A DNA stretch of 64,000 nucleotides from Butyriboletus loyo. Taxonomy: Eukaryota > Basidiomycota > Agaricomycetes > Boletales > Boletaceae. Every line of letters begins with the position of its first letter. Position 1 is the first letter of the stretch. Made by a program: the position numbers and the translations under genes. The notes below the pieces were generated by a model. That model worked only from the letters and a program-made list of their open reading frames with translations, had not been told where the DNA came from and did no database searches. Location: the NCBI GenBank assembly GCA_038093515.1, contig JBBPSI010000057.1:1-64000 (forward strand), in the 5' to 3' direction. Positions 45,581-57,216 of the stretch are shown one piece after another.

Positions 45581-48500
45581 TGACTACGTGTCCATGTTGA
45601 ACTGCCTAGTTATGTCGACAATCCGATGCTAAAGCTACACTTGAACTTTCCCGTCCTATTGTAATTGTGGATCCGATATTAATCCTTGCAATCCGATCTC
45701 CACCCAAAACGCGTTCCATGCTCTGAAACCAATGTCCAATACCTTGTTCTTCTTCCTTTCCGTCTGCGCGATGACGATGTATTGATGGTCAGGCGCGTTG
45801 GCCGATTTGCTCGTACGTTTCGAGCGACTTTCGAATGTCTGATAAATTCATTTGCCAGGGCGACGGTATATCGCCCGTACTAGAGTCAAAAACGCAACCA
45901 AGTCAGATCGGATCATAAAATCTCCAAACACGTGTATGAACGGATCAACACGAACAACCTCCGTCCCATCCAATGAACGAGTGTATGGTTGAACTTACAA
46001 TTCTCGCGATCGTTGGCGCATGGATGCGCGTCTCGACTCGCCGGGCATCTTGATATGCCTCGGCGTCCAAAAGATGTAGGATAGTTTGAACATGGTAAGC
46101 CAAGCCAGATTAGACGATGCAGCGATTCGTTGGCGGCTCTAATTGAGAGTCGATGGATAGAGAGACAGCAAGAGCGAGAGACGATAAACGAGAAAACGTC
46201 TGGACAGCTGCTGGTGATCGTGAATCGTGGGCTTGTCGTTCAAATCACGACAAGCCAGTCGTAAGAGAGGGCGAGCGAGGAAGAGAAGAGGCCCGTTAAA
46301 TGCGAATGCGAATCCCAGGGGATGTGGGTGCGAGTTGAGAGTTTGAGACTGGTTGTCACGAAACGAACCCGGGTCGCCAGTTGTCATATATGTATCTCTA
46401 CGTACACGTCCGTCCACCGGCAATGAAAGCACCCGAAATGAGAGAGAGCGGACAGCGGGAACGTTCAAACGTTCACAGCCTCGATCCAAGCCATCGTGGG
46501 CGCACACGGCACACGATGAGAGATGGACAAAAGGAGAGATGGGTGGATGACTAAGCGTTATGCGAGATTGATCAAGACGAGCGGGACACACGAACCGAGC
46601 CACATCAGGACTCGAGCGGGTTCCTTTTCTCCCACTGGCATTTGGTGAGAAACGAATGATAGGGGGTTCAGTTAGTACCGTGATGCATTTACGTCTCCCT
46701 GCCTCGTCTTTATATCCGCTTTGCTTCGGGATCCCGGCTGTATTTCATTGTGTTGTACTCCTGTACGTCCCAGAGCACCAGAAGCAACGATGACTATATG
46801 GGTGCAGCCAGGGTTGTTGTATCTTTCTCAAGGCCCGTATTTACCAATGAAGAGGGCATCGCCGTAATGCACAGCGCTACAAGTCCTCGGAGTCTCAGAG
46901 GACCCATAGCCGTGGCGCCAGGATCTTGTGGAACCAGAAAGGACGATGAGGTGAGGTGACCTCGCAACTGAATTCGAAGTTATGGTCATGTTACGGTTTT
47001 CGAACGTACAAGTGTGGTATCAATGTCCCTCGATCGAAAATAATCGAGCCATCTGATCGAATACCATCCGGCTCGCCGACAAGCTAGACTGTATCATTCA
47101 GTGATAAACCTGCATATTCTTCCAGCGCAATGCTCGGACGTATTACGGTCGTGTTCGTCAACTACCTGAGACAATGCTTCACGTATACTCCTCACATCGT
47201 GATCCGATCCGTTTGCGTTTGCCAATACTTACTACAACGGACTTTTCATGCCATAACACATCGAGTCGAGAGTATGAGACCCGGGAACGTCTTCAAGGCA
47301 AGCCCAAAGTCCTCTCTGCCTGATCGGTTGTTTGCCTCGTTCGGGTACTAGTACCGAAGCTGGAAAATGGGGCGACGATTTAGTAAACGATCGTGAGCTC
47401 CAAGATGGCTTGACGACCAGGGATAGTCATGGAAAAGTGACGTTAGGAGTAGCTAGATCGAGGCGCCGCCGCGGATGAGAGGGTATGATAAAAGCCACAC
47501 AACGCGCAGACGTAACCTCGCTCTGAATGAAAGAAAATCGAGAAAGGTGTTTAATTTGGTATTCATCTTCATCGATTTTGCGCTCTTGAGCGCGATGGCA
47601 CTAGACTAAAATTTCGTTATCGTGGGCGGGATGAAAAGTGCCACAACATCCGATCAAAGCAAGGCGCGCGAGCAGGTGGGGTGGGGCAAAAGAACAGGAG
47701 ACTCGCTAGCTTACCTACAAGGAAACGGGGAACATTTCAGAAGCCGAAGTGCTGGCTCGCGGACAACCATTAGCCGCGTGCAAGTAAAGTTTTTCTCGAC
47801 GCAGGAAAGTATACCGTACAATGCATGATTATGTCGATGATATCCGTATACCGAATGGTCTCCGTCCAGTTTTCAAGGGTTGCTATAGAATTCGTCGCAT
47901 ACACCCTGCTCAGGAACCTGGGTGGTCCCGCGTTCCTCTTCGGTTGGGTTTTAGTTTCCTTTCTGTCAGCCGTCAGTACTTCACCACCACTTTGGACTTC
48001 TTACGGCCCCATGCATAGAAGCACACCTTGTACTTTTCGCGTGACAACGGATCAGTGCACAAGCAACGTTCATGATAAGTCTCAGGGCGTATGTTGTAAA
48101 TATTGAATCAAAGATGCTCTGGGGCGACTAGCAGCGGAAATGGTGAGCGAAATCGCCTGCGCAGGTAGGATTGGCACGATGGCACACATCCCACAGGTCG
48201 AGGGGACTCGTCTGTTTCATCGCGTTTGCCTAGAGAAGCTTTGGGCCGTGATAACTATGCAGATACAGATAAGTTAGAGGCAGGTCTGTGTCTGAGCATG
48301 GTTGACTGGTTTGAGTCATCAGCCATTCTGCAATGTTTCGAGGCTTTCATTAGTTTGCTGTCACTAAGCATCGAGGACATGATGGTTGTTGACGTTTGTT
48401 GATTTCCAAAGGCGTTATCCAAACTGGCCAATGGAATTTAGATGCTTCCATTTTTTCTGTCGCGTGTATTCCCAGATCGCGATACGCAAGGAGGCTGACT

Positions 48501-49197
48501 ATGAACCACCGAACTATAGTGGGGGACTCAGATTCAATGCGTTTCGACGCCACGTGGCAGCTACTAGTCTGCGGATTACGATGTCACCTCCGGGATTAGT
48601 GCGATCTGACTCTGGGTCGCAACGCCACCATCGCGGATGTTATTCTTGTTCCAAGACCCAAACTATGATGACGGATACACAGTGCGCAGCGCGATATGTC
48701 AGTCCTCTTTGTACATTTGTACGGCACTAACTTCTAAAAATACGAGGTAACAACGAACCCATTCGGAAAGTCACCAACCCTCGCTGCAGACAGCGCGCTC
48801 GAGGGTTGCGGTTGTCCTTTGAATTCGCCTTTGGTCGAACCTGAAGTGACACGCCGATGTGTGAAGAACATAGAACATCTTCGTGTCACTCGTGTTTCTG
48901 ATCATCACGCGAGAGTCAAGTAAATCTGAGCAAGCTGTATCGACGGCATAATACTGGACGATCTTTGGAATTTGGTGCCGTCACGAGTCAGTGAGACGGA
49001 CAATCGTAGTATCAAACGCGACTGCCCATTTCAACACTCTTTGTGCGCGGTCTCACATATCATATCTCTATTCATCTCGCTTCCTTGAGATGTGTAAAAG
49101 GCCAAACGGTGCACTGAAGATCATACCCCAAGTTCTGCAAGGTTTTCAGTAAAACACACTCTTTCATTCGTATCGCCAACTCGCTCTCTCGATCATC
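45581..49197. other. Long intergenic stretch, no supported gene
   Basis: 3.6 kb with only short frames. One minus-strand splice pair (about 46080-46010 joined to 45882-45760) can be read as a short conserved-looking helix (LLDAEAYQDARRVETRIHAP), but the start and function are unclear. The 154-codon minus frame at 46139-46603 has no motifs. Confidence 0.4.
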
Positions 49198-49365
49198 ATG
49201 CGCATTACCTCGTCGCTCCTTGCATTCATATTCCTCGGCATTTCTGATGCTGGGGTCATCCCAGAAGTTGCTGTCCGTGACAACACAGTCGCTGGTAACA
49301 AAGGCGGTCATGGTGTCGGTTTCCCCTCTGGGGTCTTAGACCACCATCCCACCTGGGAAGCATGA
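49198..49365 (+). CDS. Putative short secreted peptide
   Basis: A 55-codon frame. MRITSSLLAFIFLGISDAGV is a good signal peptide with an Ala/Gly cleavage zone, followed by GNKGGHGVGFPSG. A GTCTTAG-type acceptor at about 49341 could splice it to a frame open through 49645 that reads KHDHALVFPRDKPTDI and VSDHPKPTGEHSRPAG. A later frame (to 49829) carries a related repeat, SDHPEPTGKLSHPSAS, and a hydrophobic end. The repeats sit in two different frames, so either an unseen intron or a frameshift is involved. Treat as a candidate. Confidence 0.35.
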   Translation: MRITSSLLAFIFLGISDAGVIPEVAVRDNTVAGNKGGHGVGFPSGVLDHHPTWEA

Positions 49366-49645
49366 TCATGCTCTTGTCTTTCCTAGGGACAAACCGACCG
49401 ATATCCTTCACCCTCCAGTTTCTCACTATGATGTTTCCGACCATCCCAAACCGACGGGAGAACATTCCCGTCCTGCGGGATCTAGTGGGGACCATCCGAC
49501 CGATATCCCTCGCCGTCAATTCACACGTCCCGGCTCTACACAGCACCAACTTGAAGGACCCTCATTCGCGCCACCCTACCGCCCACCGAGCTGCCCAAAC
49601 CGGTGTGCTTTCGCTTCCTACGAGCGCCCTTTCCGGTGGCTCTGA

Positions 49646-50068
49646 CCACCCCGAACCCACTGGAAAGCTTTCTCATCCTTCGGCCTCTTACAAGGCACAA
49701 GGGTCGGGACGTTTCCCGCTGGTGGTTGTTTTGTTGGACTTTTCTTTCTTTCTTTCTTTCTTTCTTACACTAGAGTCGGACTCGCATGGACAATTGGACT
49801 CGTACTTTCAACTTTCTCCTGAGGTAGTGTGAAAATGTGCTATCGTGTCATAGTTCGATTGTTAGAGTAGTAAACAGAGTACTATTCGTCTCAGTCAACT
49901 GTTTTACTACGTGCATTTCAATGCACGCGTTTACATTTCGTTTCATTCCCCTCCTGGCGCTGCAGGTAGCTCTCGACGAAACACCAAGTAGAGAACTATG
50001 TAGGTAGAAACTTCCAAAAAGACTGTAACCCAAAGTGGCGTATATCAAGCATGAAGGCTCACGACTGT
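49646..50068. other. Intergenic with CTTT microsatellite
   Basis: CTTT/TTTC array at 49741-49766. No gene beyond the possible tail of the secreted-peptide candidate. Confidence 0.5.
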
Positions 50069-51737
50069 TCAAAACAGAGTGGTTTCCTCAAGGAACACCA
50101 ATCCCTGTCTGATCTCATAGTCTTTCTGCCACTCGTCCAACCTCTTCATCATGTCCGCCCACTCTGCCTCCGTCTCCACCCCCCTCAACCACTCCCTTTG
50201 CCACCCCAGATCCTCCACTCTCTTCCACCCCCTCTTCAAACACTGCAAACGTGGCGCTTCCCGTCGCCATACCTCAACGAATCTCGTGCCATCGTCGGGT
50301 ATTGCACCTTGATCCTTGAGACTCTCGATGAGACGGTCTTGATAGTCAAAGGTGGATCCTTCGACCATACGGTGGCCGACATAATATGGATCGTATCCCC
50401 GTGACCGCAAGTCGTCTTCACTCGCCTCAAGTTCCTCCAACAGCGACTCGCGCGAGCCGAGTAGGCTTGCATTGGCGATGATCTTTGCCGCATATATACT
50501 CTGTGCGAAATCCGAGGGACAGTTGGCAACGAGGATAGGAAGCCCGATGAACGCGAGCGCGTTGGTCGGGTAGGATGCGGACAGGGAGAAGATGTGTTGG
50601 TGGAGCGGGAAGAGGTAGCGGAGGTTCGTGGTCAGTCCACGATCGCGTTCGCTCGACTTTGGTTTCACGGAGACCTCCCCGCTTGCTTCGAGGAAAGGAA
50701 TGCGGAAGTCATATCCGGTCCCAAGTATCACAGCATCGACGTCCCGTGCTTGCGAGCCGTCAGCGAAGACGATGGCGTCGGGTGTAAAGTACGCGATCTC
50801 CGGTTTGACCTCGACCGGACCTGACGCTGGGTCCCCCAGAGTGCGAACAGAATGATAGACCTAGACGTCGTTCGAAAGAAAAGAAAAAGTTACATTTAGT
50901 CGAACATCTGACACGATGGCTACCTTTCGAGCATACAGCACCACCTGCGAGGCAGCGTCACGCCCACTCGCCCCGGAGCCCACCACGATTACCGTTTGAT
51001 TCGCATATCGTTGCGGTTCGCGATAGAATATCGAATGTAAAATCTCGCGTCCATTGCTGTGACGCAGCCACTCGTCCTGACCGGGGAAGGTAGAAATATG
51101 TGGATAATGATTGTGTCCGTTGGCGACGACCAAGTGGTCAAACGGCCGCCGTGTCTGATGGCCGTCCTGATCTGCGACAAGCACATCCCAGCGTCCCTCC
51201 TCCGGCGTCCCGACCCACGATGCAGACAAGACGGTATGGTTGAATAAGATATAAGGCATGAGGTTGTAACGCAACGCAAAGTCTTGATGATACCTTTCGA
51301 CATGTTCGTGACTCGAAAACAGAGGGGTTTCAGGCGGAAACGGAAAGCCAGGATAGGTCATCGTGGGTACGGGCGTGTTGGTGTGGAGAAGGGGGTACAG
51401 CGGTGTCTCGGGCAGGACCGGCGGGCGGACGGGTTGTGGGTCTGGGAGCCTGTGTGACCGACATTGAGAGGTAGTGGTTCCCGGTGAGAAGGCAAGGAAC
51501 GCACCATATCCCACCGACGTCTCGGCATTGCTCGTACAACACGATATCGAGATTACTGTCCAGTTCGTCCTGAAGGTCGACGAGGGCGCGCAGCATCGCA
51601 AGACCAGCACTACCAGCCCCTACGACGACCACGGACTTATTTACCTGCGTCACTTGTTGTCGGGGGACACTGAAGTCTCCATACGGGAGGAGAACGCAAC
51701 TTAGCAGCGACAGGAAGAGCTGGCGAACGTCGAACAT
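50069..51737 (-). CDS. Flavin-containing monooxygenase (FMO-like)
   Basis: Three exons (51737-51505, 51449-50924, 50860-50069), 1551 nt, 516 residues. The FAD-binding Rossmann motif VVVVGAGSAGLAMLRALVDL sits at about residue 36, YEQCRDVGGIW at 70, the NADPH-binding VIVVGSGASGRDAASQVV at about 230, and the VDAVILGTGYDFRIPFL ATG-like motif near 300; all are intact. PGQDEWLRHSNGREILHS fills the place of the FMO linker. The N-terminus (QLFLSLLSCVLLPYG) is hydrophobic, so the enzyme may be membrane-bound or secreted. FMOs oxygenate N- or S-containing or lipophilic substrates; the substrate here is unknown. It lies 168 bp from the stop of dihydroorotate dehydrogenase on the same strand, without an evident link. 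It belongs to another branch than the decayed FMO at 33.7 kb. Confidence 0.9.
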
Positions 51738-51905
51738 GAAGGAACGATGGCGTGTACACCGACGCTGTGATTTTGCTTAGATGACGTGTCTGTGGGATGT
51801 TCTGAACTCATTGTCGATGTGGATTGCCTAATTTCTGTCCGAGGCTGAGGATCTGACAGAGATATTTGTAGCTGCCGGTCCGATTGATCGTATGGCTGTG
51901 CGTCC

Positions 51906-53627
51906 CTAATCCGTCTTTTCCACCAGCCGATCCAGCAATACCTTTAGTTCTTCCGCCTCCTCTATCAGTTTTCCTATCGTCCCCTCCTCTGCTTCTACCA
52001 GTTTCGGCTCTGGATTCTTCCAGCTCAGCGTCTGCACCGCCTCATCGACCACTCCATCCCACGTCTTGCCCTCCGCTTTCAGTAGCGAAATTAGCTCGTC
52101 CTTGACACGTCGACAGGTACCCACGCCGTCGTATCCGAAGCCCGTGTATATCTGTACCAAAGACGCCCCTGCACGTGCATACTCGAGTGCATCTGCACCA
52201 GAGGAGATACCGCCACACCCGATAAGCGGAATAGTCGAAGGCAGGTGTGCACGAAGCGTTTTCAGTGCATGTAGCGAATATGGCATCAAGGGTTTCCCCG
52301 AAAGGCCGCCCACCTCCGACTTATTGGCTGTGATTCACAAATATGATCAACGACGGTGCGAACAACAATGTCATGGATGTGCTCACGGTCATTCAGAGAT
52401 GACGGCCGGGTGATGGTGGTGTTGCTGACGATGACGCCATCGATCGCGCTATTCCTGATGACTTCTGCCATCTCAATTATCTGACTCTCTTGAAGGTCTG
52501 GTGCAATCTTTAGTACCAAACGTGGCCGACGGGAAGTTACCGGGGAGGGCTCGAGCTCATCACGAGCCATTGCTACGTCCGCAAGCAAACTTGCTAACAG
52601 TTCCCGATTTTGAAGTCCCCTGTCATATTTTTCTTTTGGGTAAACCAAGGTATAAATACGGGCTTTGGTGCACATACCGAAGTCCAGGTGTGTTAGGACT
52701 CGATACATTGACCACCAACACATCGGCGTAAGGGCCGAACGTCTTCACGCCTGTCACAAAGTCTTCCGAAGAGTCTACAGCCGACGTCTTGTTTTTTCCC
52801 AGGTTGATAGCCAGAACCGATCCCGGACGTAGAGCGGCAGTCGTATTTGCATCGGCGTCGTGGTATGCGGGTATGCGGGCGCGTAGGCGTGGTATTACTG
52901 CGGTAGTTCCTTGTGATGGGAATCCGTAACGATTGATGAGAGCAGAATCAGAAACCAGGTGGAAGACACGTGGTTTAGGATTGCCTGGCTGCCGGCGGCA
53001 CGTTTAGACGTTGCCTGGACGTCAGCGAGTTCGGGTCCATACCTGAGGTTTTGGTGTCACGCTCCCGATTTCGACCCAGCTAAAACCAAGGTTAAAGAGA
53101 CCTGGTCACGGTGGCCGTCAGTTTGGCGAGAATAAGAGACAAGGTTCTACGTACCGTCTATTGCTTCCCCATCCTTGTCAAAACCAGCCGCTAGGCCAAC
53201 TGGGTTAGTGATCTCTTGACCAAAGACCTGTGGCAACAGTATGTGAGTGTTCCGAGGTTCTGTGTCGTCCCGAAAGATGTTCCACCTGTGACCGTAGTGA
53301 CTCGTCGTCCTTTATGAGATCGCGAGGTGCCAAACCACTTCGCAATACTTTTACTGCCAATTTATGGCCTGTCTCGGCATCGAATGCGTACCGCAACGCG
53401 GGAGTGAACACATATCGATGTATCGCAGAGCGTGCGTCAAAATAGTACGCGGTAAACAAGCCTGCGGATAAAGCAAATAAGACTGTGTACCCGGCAGTTC
53501 GGAAAGACGTGGAAGACGAGGACGAGGAACCAAACGTCCTGCGGTAGAGTGTGGGTGACTGGGGTGGAGGTATTCTATGCCTCAGAGCATGTTGAATTCC
53601 AGGAGTTCTCAGTGACCGTCCTGCCAT
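51906..53627 (-). CDS. URA9: Dihydroorotate dehydrogenase, class 2 (mitochondrial)
   Basis: Six exons (53627-53286, 53227-53155, 53101-53043, 52988-52678, 52619-52387, 52327-51906), 1440 nt, 479 residues. It oxidises dihydroorotate to orotate with FMN and ubiquinone at the mitochondrial inner membrane, step four of pyrimidine synthesis. The N-terminus has an Arg-rich presequence and one membrane helix ([20 protein letters not shown]), which marks class 2. Motifs: [74 protein letters not shown] (the catalytic Ser belongs to this loop), [30 protein letters not shown], and the FMN-phosphate loop [20 protein letters not shown]. The C-terminal 60 residues beyond [11 protein letters not shown] are longer than usual. 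Confidence 0.95.
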
Positions 53628-54943
53628 GCTCTAGGTCGAACTTGCTCGCATTGATCCAAGGAAAGCGTGGTAGCCGTCAAGCTCACCTTTGTTTACACTT
53701 GTTGAATTTGGAGGGTCAAGTTTCCTAAACCACATCCATAACTTTCAGATTTGACCACTTCGCAAGACACACATGAACAGTTTTCCATTCCAGAAATGAA
53801 ACATATCTCTCTCATTTCAGACGGGAAATCTTCAATACTAAGCTTGCCACGCATGATTTCCACGCTGGGCCCTTGGTAGCACGCCAAGTACCCTTGTCCT
53901 GCCTGCAGGACTGCGACGTAAATCCAAGCTCATATCATGCGAGATCCTTGCGTTGAATCGCGCGTCGAGGACTGAAACTTATGTCAAGCTACCTTGATAC
54001 GAATGCAGGCGAGCGATCTCGATCTACCCTCCTCACCAGAGTACACCAAATGGGATACCTACCGCTGCCTGCTCTCGTTGGTGCAGCGGGGGTATAGCTT
54101 ACTATAACCCAGAACGAGCCTCGATGGCATCGGTTTTCCAGGAGAGGCCTCCCCAAGCGCGCTCCCTTCCGAATTCTCCCCACTTTTACGTTTGTTGACT
54201 GCACCGTCCCAATAGCACCTTCCGTCGAAATTCCCTATGAAATTGTTCCCCTCGACTTATTGAACACAAGCCACGGGGCTTGAGCAACCATCGGAGAGAT
54301 TGACCACTTGCGCACGATCTCAAGGTGATCCAGACTCGGTTGATCGCTGGTTGAGAATCGTGGCACACAATTTTTTTTCGCCGGGGCCCGGAATCCCCGC
54401 GACGTATTTCCAGAAGTATCGCAAGAGAAAAGAACAAGGCGCAAGCGAACTGAGCTGATTATCATGGCCTACCACACTCCTATCAAAGGCCGATGGGGCA
54501 ACCCACACACCAACTGTCACCTTCGTTGGAGTGTATCGGATCCTGGAATGCGAAACGAAAACCGATATCTTGATGTCTCTTCCTTGAGGAATGTATCGCC
54601 AAGAGCCGGTCTCCTTGGAGTACGGGTTCTCGTCTGCGAAACGGCGCACACTCAATGTTTGAGGACAACAGAACCAATAGCTTTGACGACATTCCCGTGT
54701 CCGTCGCTGCATCTCCTAGCAACGCCAATAAATATGTTTTAACTACGTAGCGTTGGCACGCACATTGTGCAGCCTTCAAACAATTGTTTGGACCTGGCTA
54801 CCTAAAACGACCATTTACTCGGACAGGTACGTTTCTTCCCCACTACGTGAGAGTCGGGGATAGACGGGTATGACCACGCCCCCTCTCCTGCTGCTCATTC
54901 GCACATCACCATCCTGTCGGCGTGACGGTCTTTCGAGTTAGAC
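53628..54943. other. Intergenic, no supported gene
   Basis: Frames at 53693-54779 on both strands are short and featureless. Divergent promoters of the dihydroorotate dehydrogenase and BTB genes lie at the ends. Confidence 0.5.
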
Positions 54944-56366
54944 ATGTCGCGGCTCCCCGTGAACAACAGCTACTATCCCCTCCCCATCGGCCCTTATGGG
55001 ACTCCCCCCAGAAGCCCTCCGCCTCTGAACCATTTTCGCAGGGCTAACCGCTCAGAGTCTGTGGACGATAAGAAACCTTTTACGACCTCCCCCGTGGTCC
55101 AAGAAGACAGCGGCGACACAGAATGCATCGGGAGCGCAAGCTGGGATTCGTTGGTTCGACATCCAGATTTATGGTTCTCGGACGGATCTGTGAGAGCCGC
55201 TCCCCTGCGACGTGGAATCACACTAACACAGTGGCGGAGATTGTCTTTCGAGCTGAGAACACCCTCTTTCGCGTGCACAAATCCTTGCTTTCTCGACACT
55301 CTGGTTTCTTTCACGACCTGTTCACGTTGCCACAGCCTGAAGCAGATGGCAAGTCGGTGTACTCCTCGGGTGATATCGAGAGCTGTCCGGTGCTCCACCT
55401 CCATGACGCATCCGAAGACGTTGCCAACCTACTCACGGCGTTGGTAGACGGTCCGTGAGTCCTGCCATCACACTCAATCCCTTCCTTCCTTCATTATTCA
55501 TATAATAAAGGAGCTTTGGAAACAACGACCCTACAGACTTTCAAGTCGTTTCTGGAATCTTGCGCCTCGCCACCAAGTACGTGATGGATTCTCTGCGCGA
55601 GAAAGCCCTCAACCACATCTCTCTCGCTTGGCCGGCGACGCTGAAAGGTTGGGATGCCCGCGAGGACATGTCACGCACTTTCGAACTCCAAGCTGGATCA
55701 GGAAGTATATACCCGTCACCAATCGTAAGTCGGACGTAATCTGTGTTCTCCAAACCTCACCTGGGCCGTGCTCTCACGCAGGCTGTGATTAATCTCGCAC
55801 GCGAAATCAACGCGCCGTCGTTGTTACCCTCTGCTTTCTACGACCTTTCTCGATACAGCTTCTCACAAATATTCGACCATGGTGAATCGTTTGAAGAGGG
55901 TGTACGGCAATGTGCTCTGTCGCCAGTAGACATGCAGCGGCTAACCCTCGGCAAGGAAGCGTCTCAACATGCGATCACAACGTTGATTCAATCGCTTGGG
56001 TCCCACGCGCGTACATTAATGGCTGGTCCAGCAAGCACCTTTATACACCACCATCATTCGTACTCGCAGAGTCACACACACAGGACCTGTAAACGTGATT
56101 TCTCGGAGCTCGTGACGCTCGCTACGCAGCACTATCTTTTTGATCATCAACGTGGATGCACGGATCCGCTCTACGTCGCGGAGGAGCTTGGACAACCGTT
56201 GTACGATCTGTGTCAACCTCTGGGTACCGAGCGTTTGGGAGGCTCGCATCGAAATTTGGAGCAGACTGAATGCGAGGCATGTGCGAAGACGTTGGAGACA
56301 TGGGCGATGAGGGAGAGAGAGCGGATGTGGAAGATGATTCCGTTGTGGTTTCGTCTCGATGTTTGA
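54944..56366 (+). CDS. BTB/POZ domain protein
   Basis: Four exons (54944-55189, 55240-55454, 55511-55724, 55782-56366), 1260 nt, 419 residues. The first 70 residues are disordered. The BTB fold follows: HPDLWFSDGS joined by splicing to IVFRAENTLFRVHKSLLSRH, SGFFHDLFTLPQP, PVLHLHDASEDVANLLTALV, then GPSFGNNDPTDFQVVSGILR and LATKYVMDSLREKALNHISL. The splice acceptors at 55239 and 55510 were chosen because they alone restore this pattern. The C-terminal half is helical with a Cys/His cluster (HLHR-less CKRDF..., CEACAKTLETWAM). This expansion is common in agaricomycetes. BTB proteins dimerise and often serve as Cul3 adaptors, though no target domain is visible here. Confidence 0.88.
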
Positions 56367-57216
56367 GTAATGCGTGGCGTTGGGTTGGGTTGTTTCCCCG
56401 ATGACTGGTCATCTGCCGTATGTCGGAGACGAGCGCACATATGACGATCCTTTTGGGACAAACCTCTGGACGTTTTCGTCGGGTTCTTTGGAGATCGGAA
56501 TGGCAACAGGCTACTTGGAGAAGCACATTACCCTTGTAGCACTTTTGGAGTAAAGCACACTCCACCAATGTGTGACGACCTGTGACCTGCAGTCATGTCA
56601 GTGTCACCTTTGCTCACGTGATGTTAGTGGGGTGTGTGCCATCTACCTTGACGCTTGGATGTACAGACCGTGGGAACTAATTCCTAAGTAAAGGCTCCAC
56701 TCGGATCACTCTAACTTACTCATCGTACACACCGTCAACTGATCCTTCCTTGCGCAGAAACCCACACACTCCTTTCCCCGTCTTCTTTACTTTGCCGTGT
56801 CTGCCCTGGGCCAGCAAGCACTTTTAATCTGTGCCTCGATTCTTTTTCGCCAGCAAAGTATGTATGTCAACTCTAAGTTCATACTTTTGAAGAGCTCCCA
56901 CCCTAGCACCATCATACTTCTGTGCAAGATCGGGGGCTCTTAATCCAGGTGAAATATTTGTTTTCGCATTGAAGGCGACACGGGGAAGGCTCGACCTAGC
57001 ATACGCTCAAGGCCATGCGAGGGTCGTCATCTGCGCCTTCTATGCCTTCTATATAGTCGCAACCCTTGCTTACGATCTCTCAGTTCATCCATTTGGACAT
57101 TCACTGTCCCTATGCCAACAGAGATGGTACGTTCATTGTTTCCTTATTCTGAGGGATACTATAACATGCCTTGGTTGTACCGATCCGTCCAGTTTCAGAG
57201 GTCCATTACCTCAGTA
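56367..57216. other. Intergenic, no supported gene
   Basis: Promoter side of the glycoside-hydrolase-like gene. The short frames at 56969-57217 are not supported. Confidence 0.5.
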
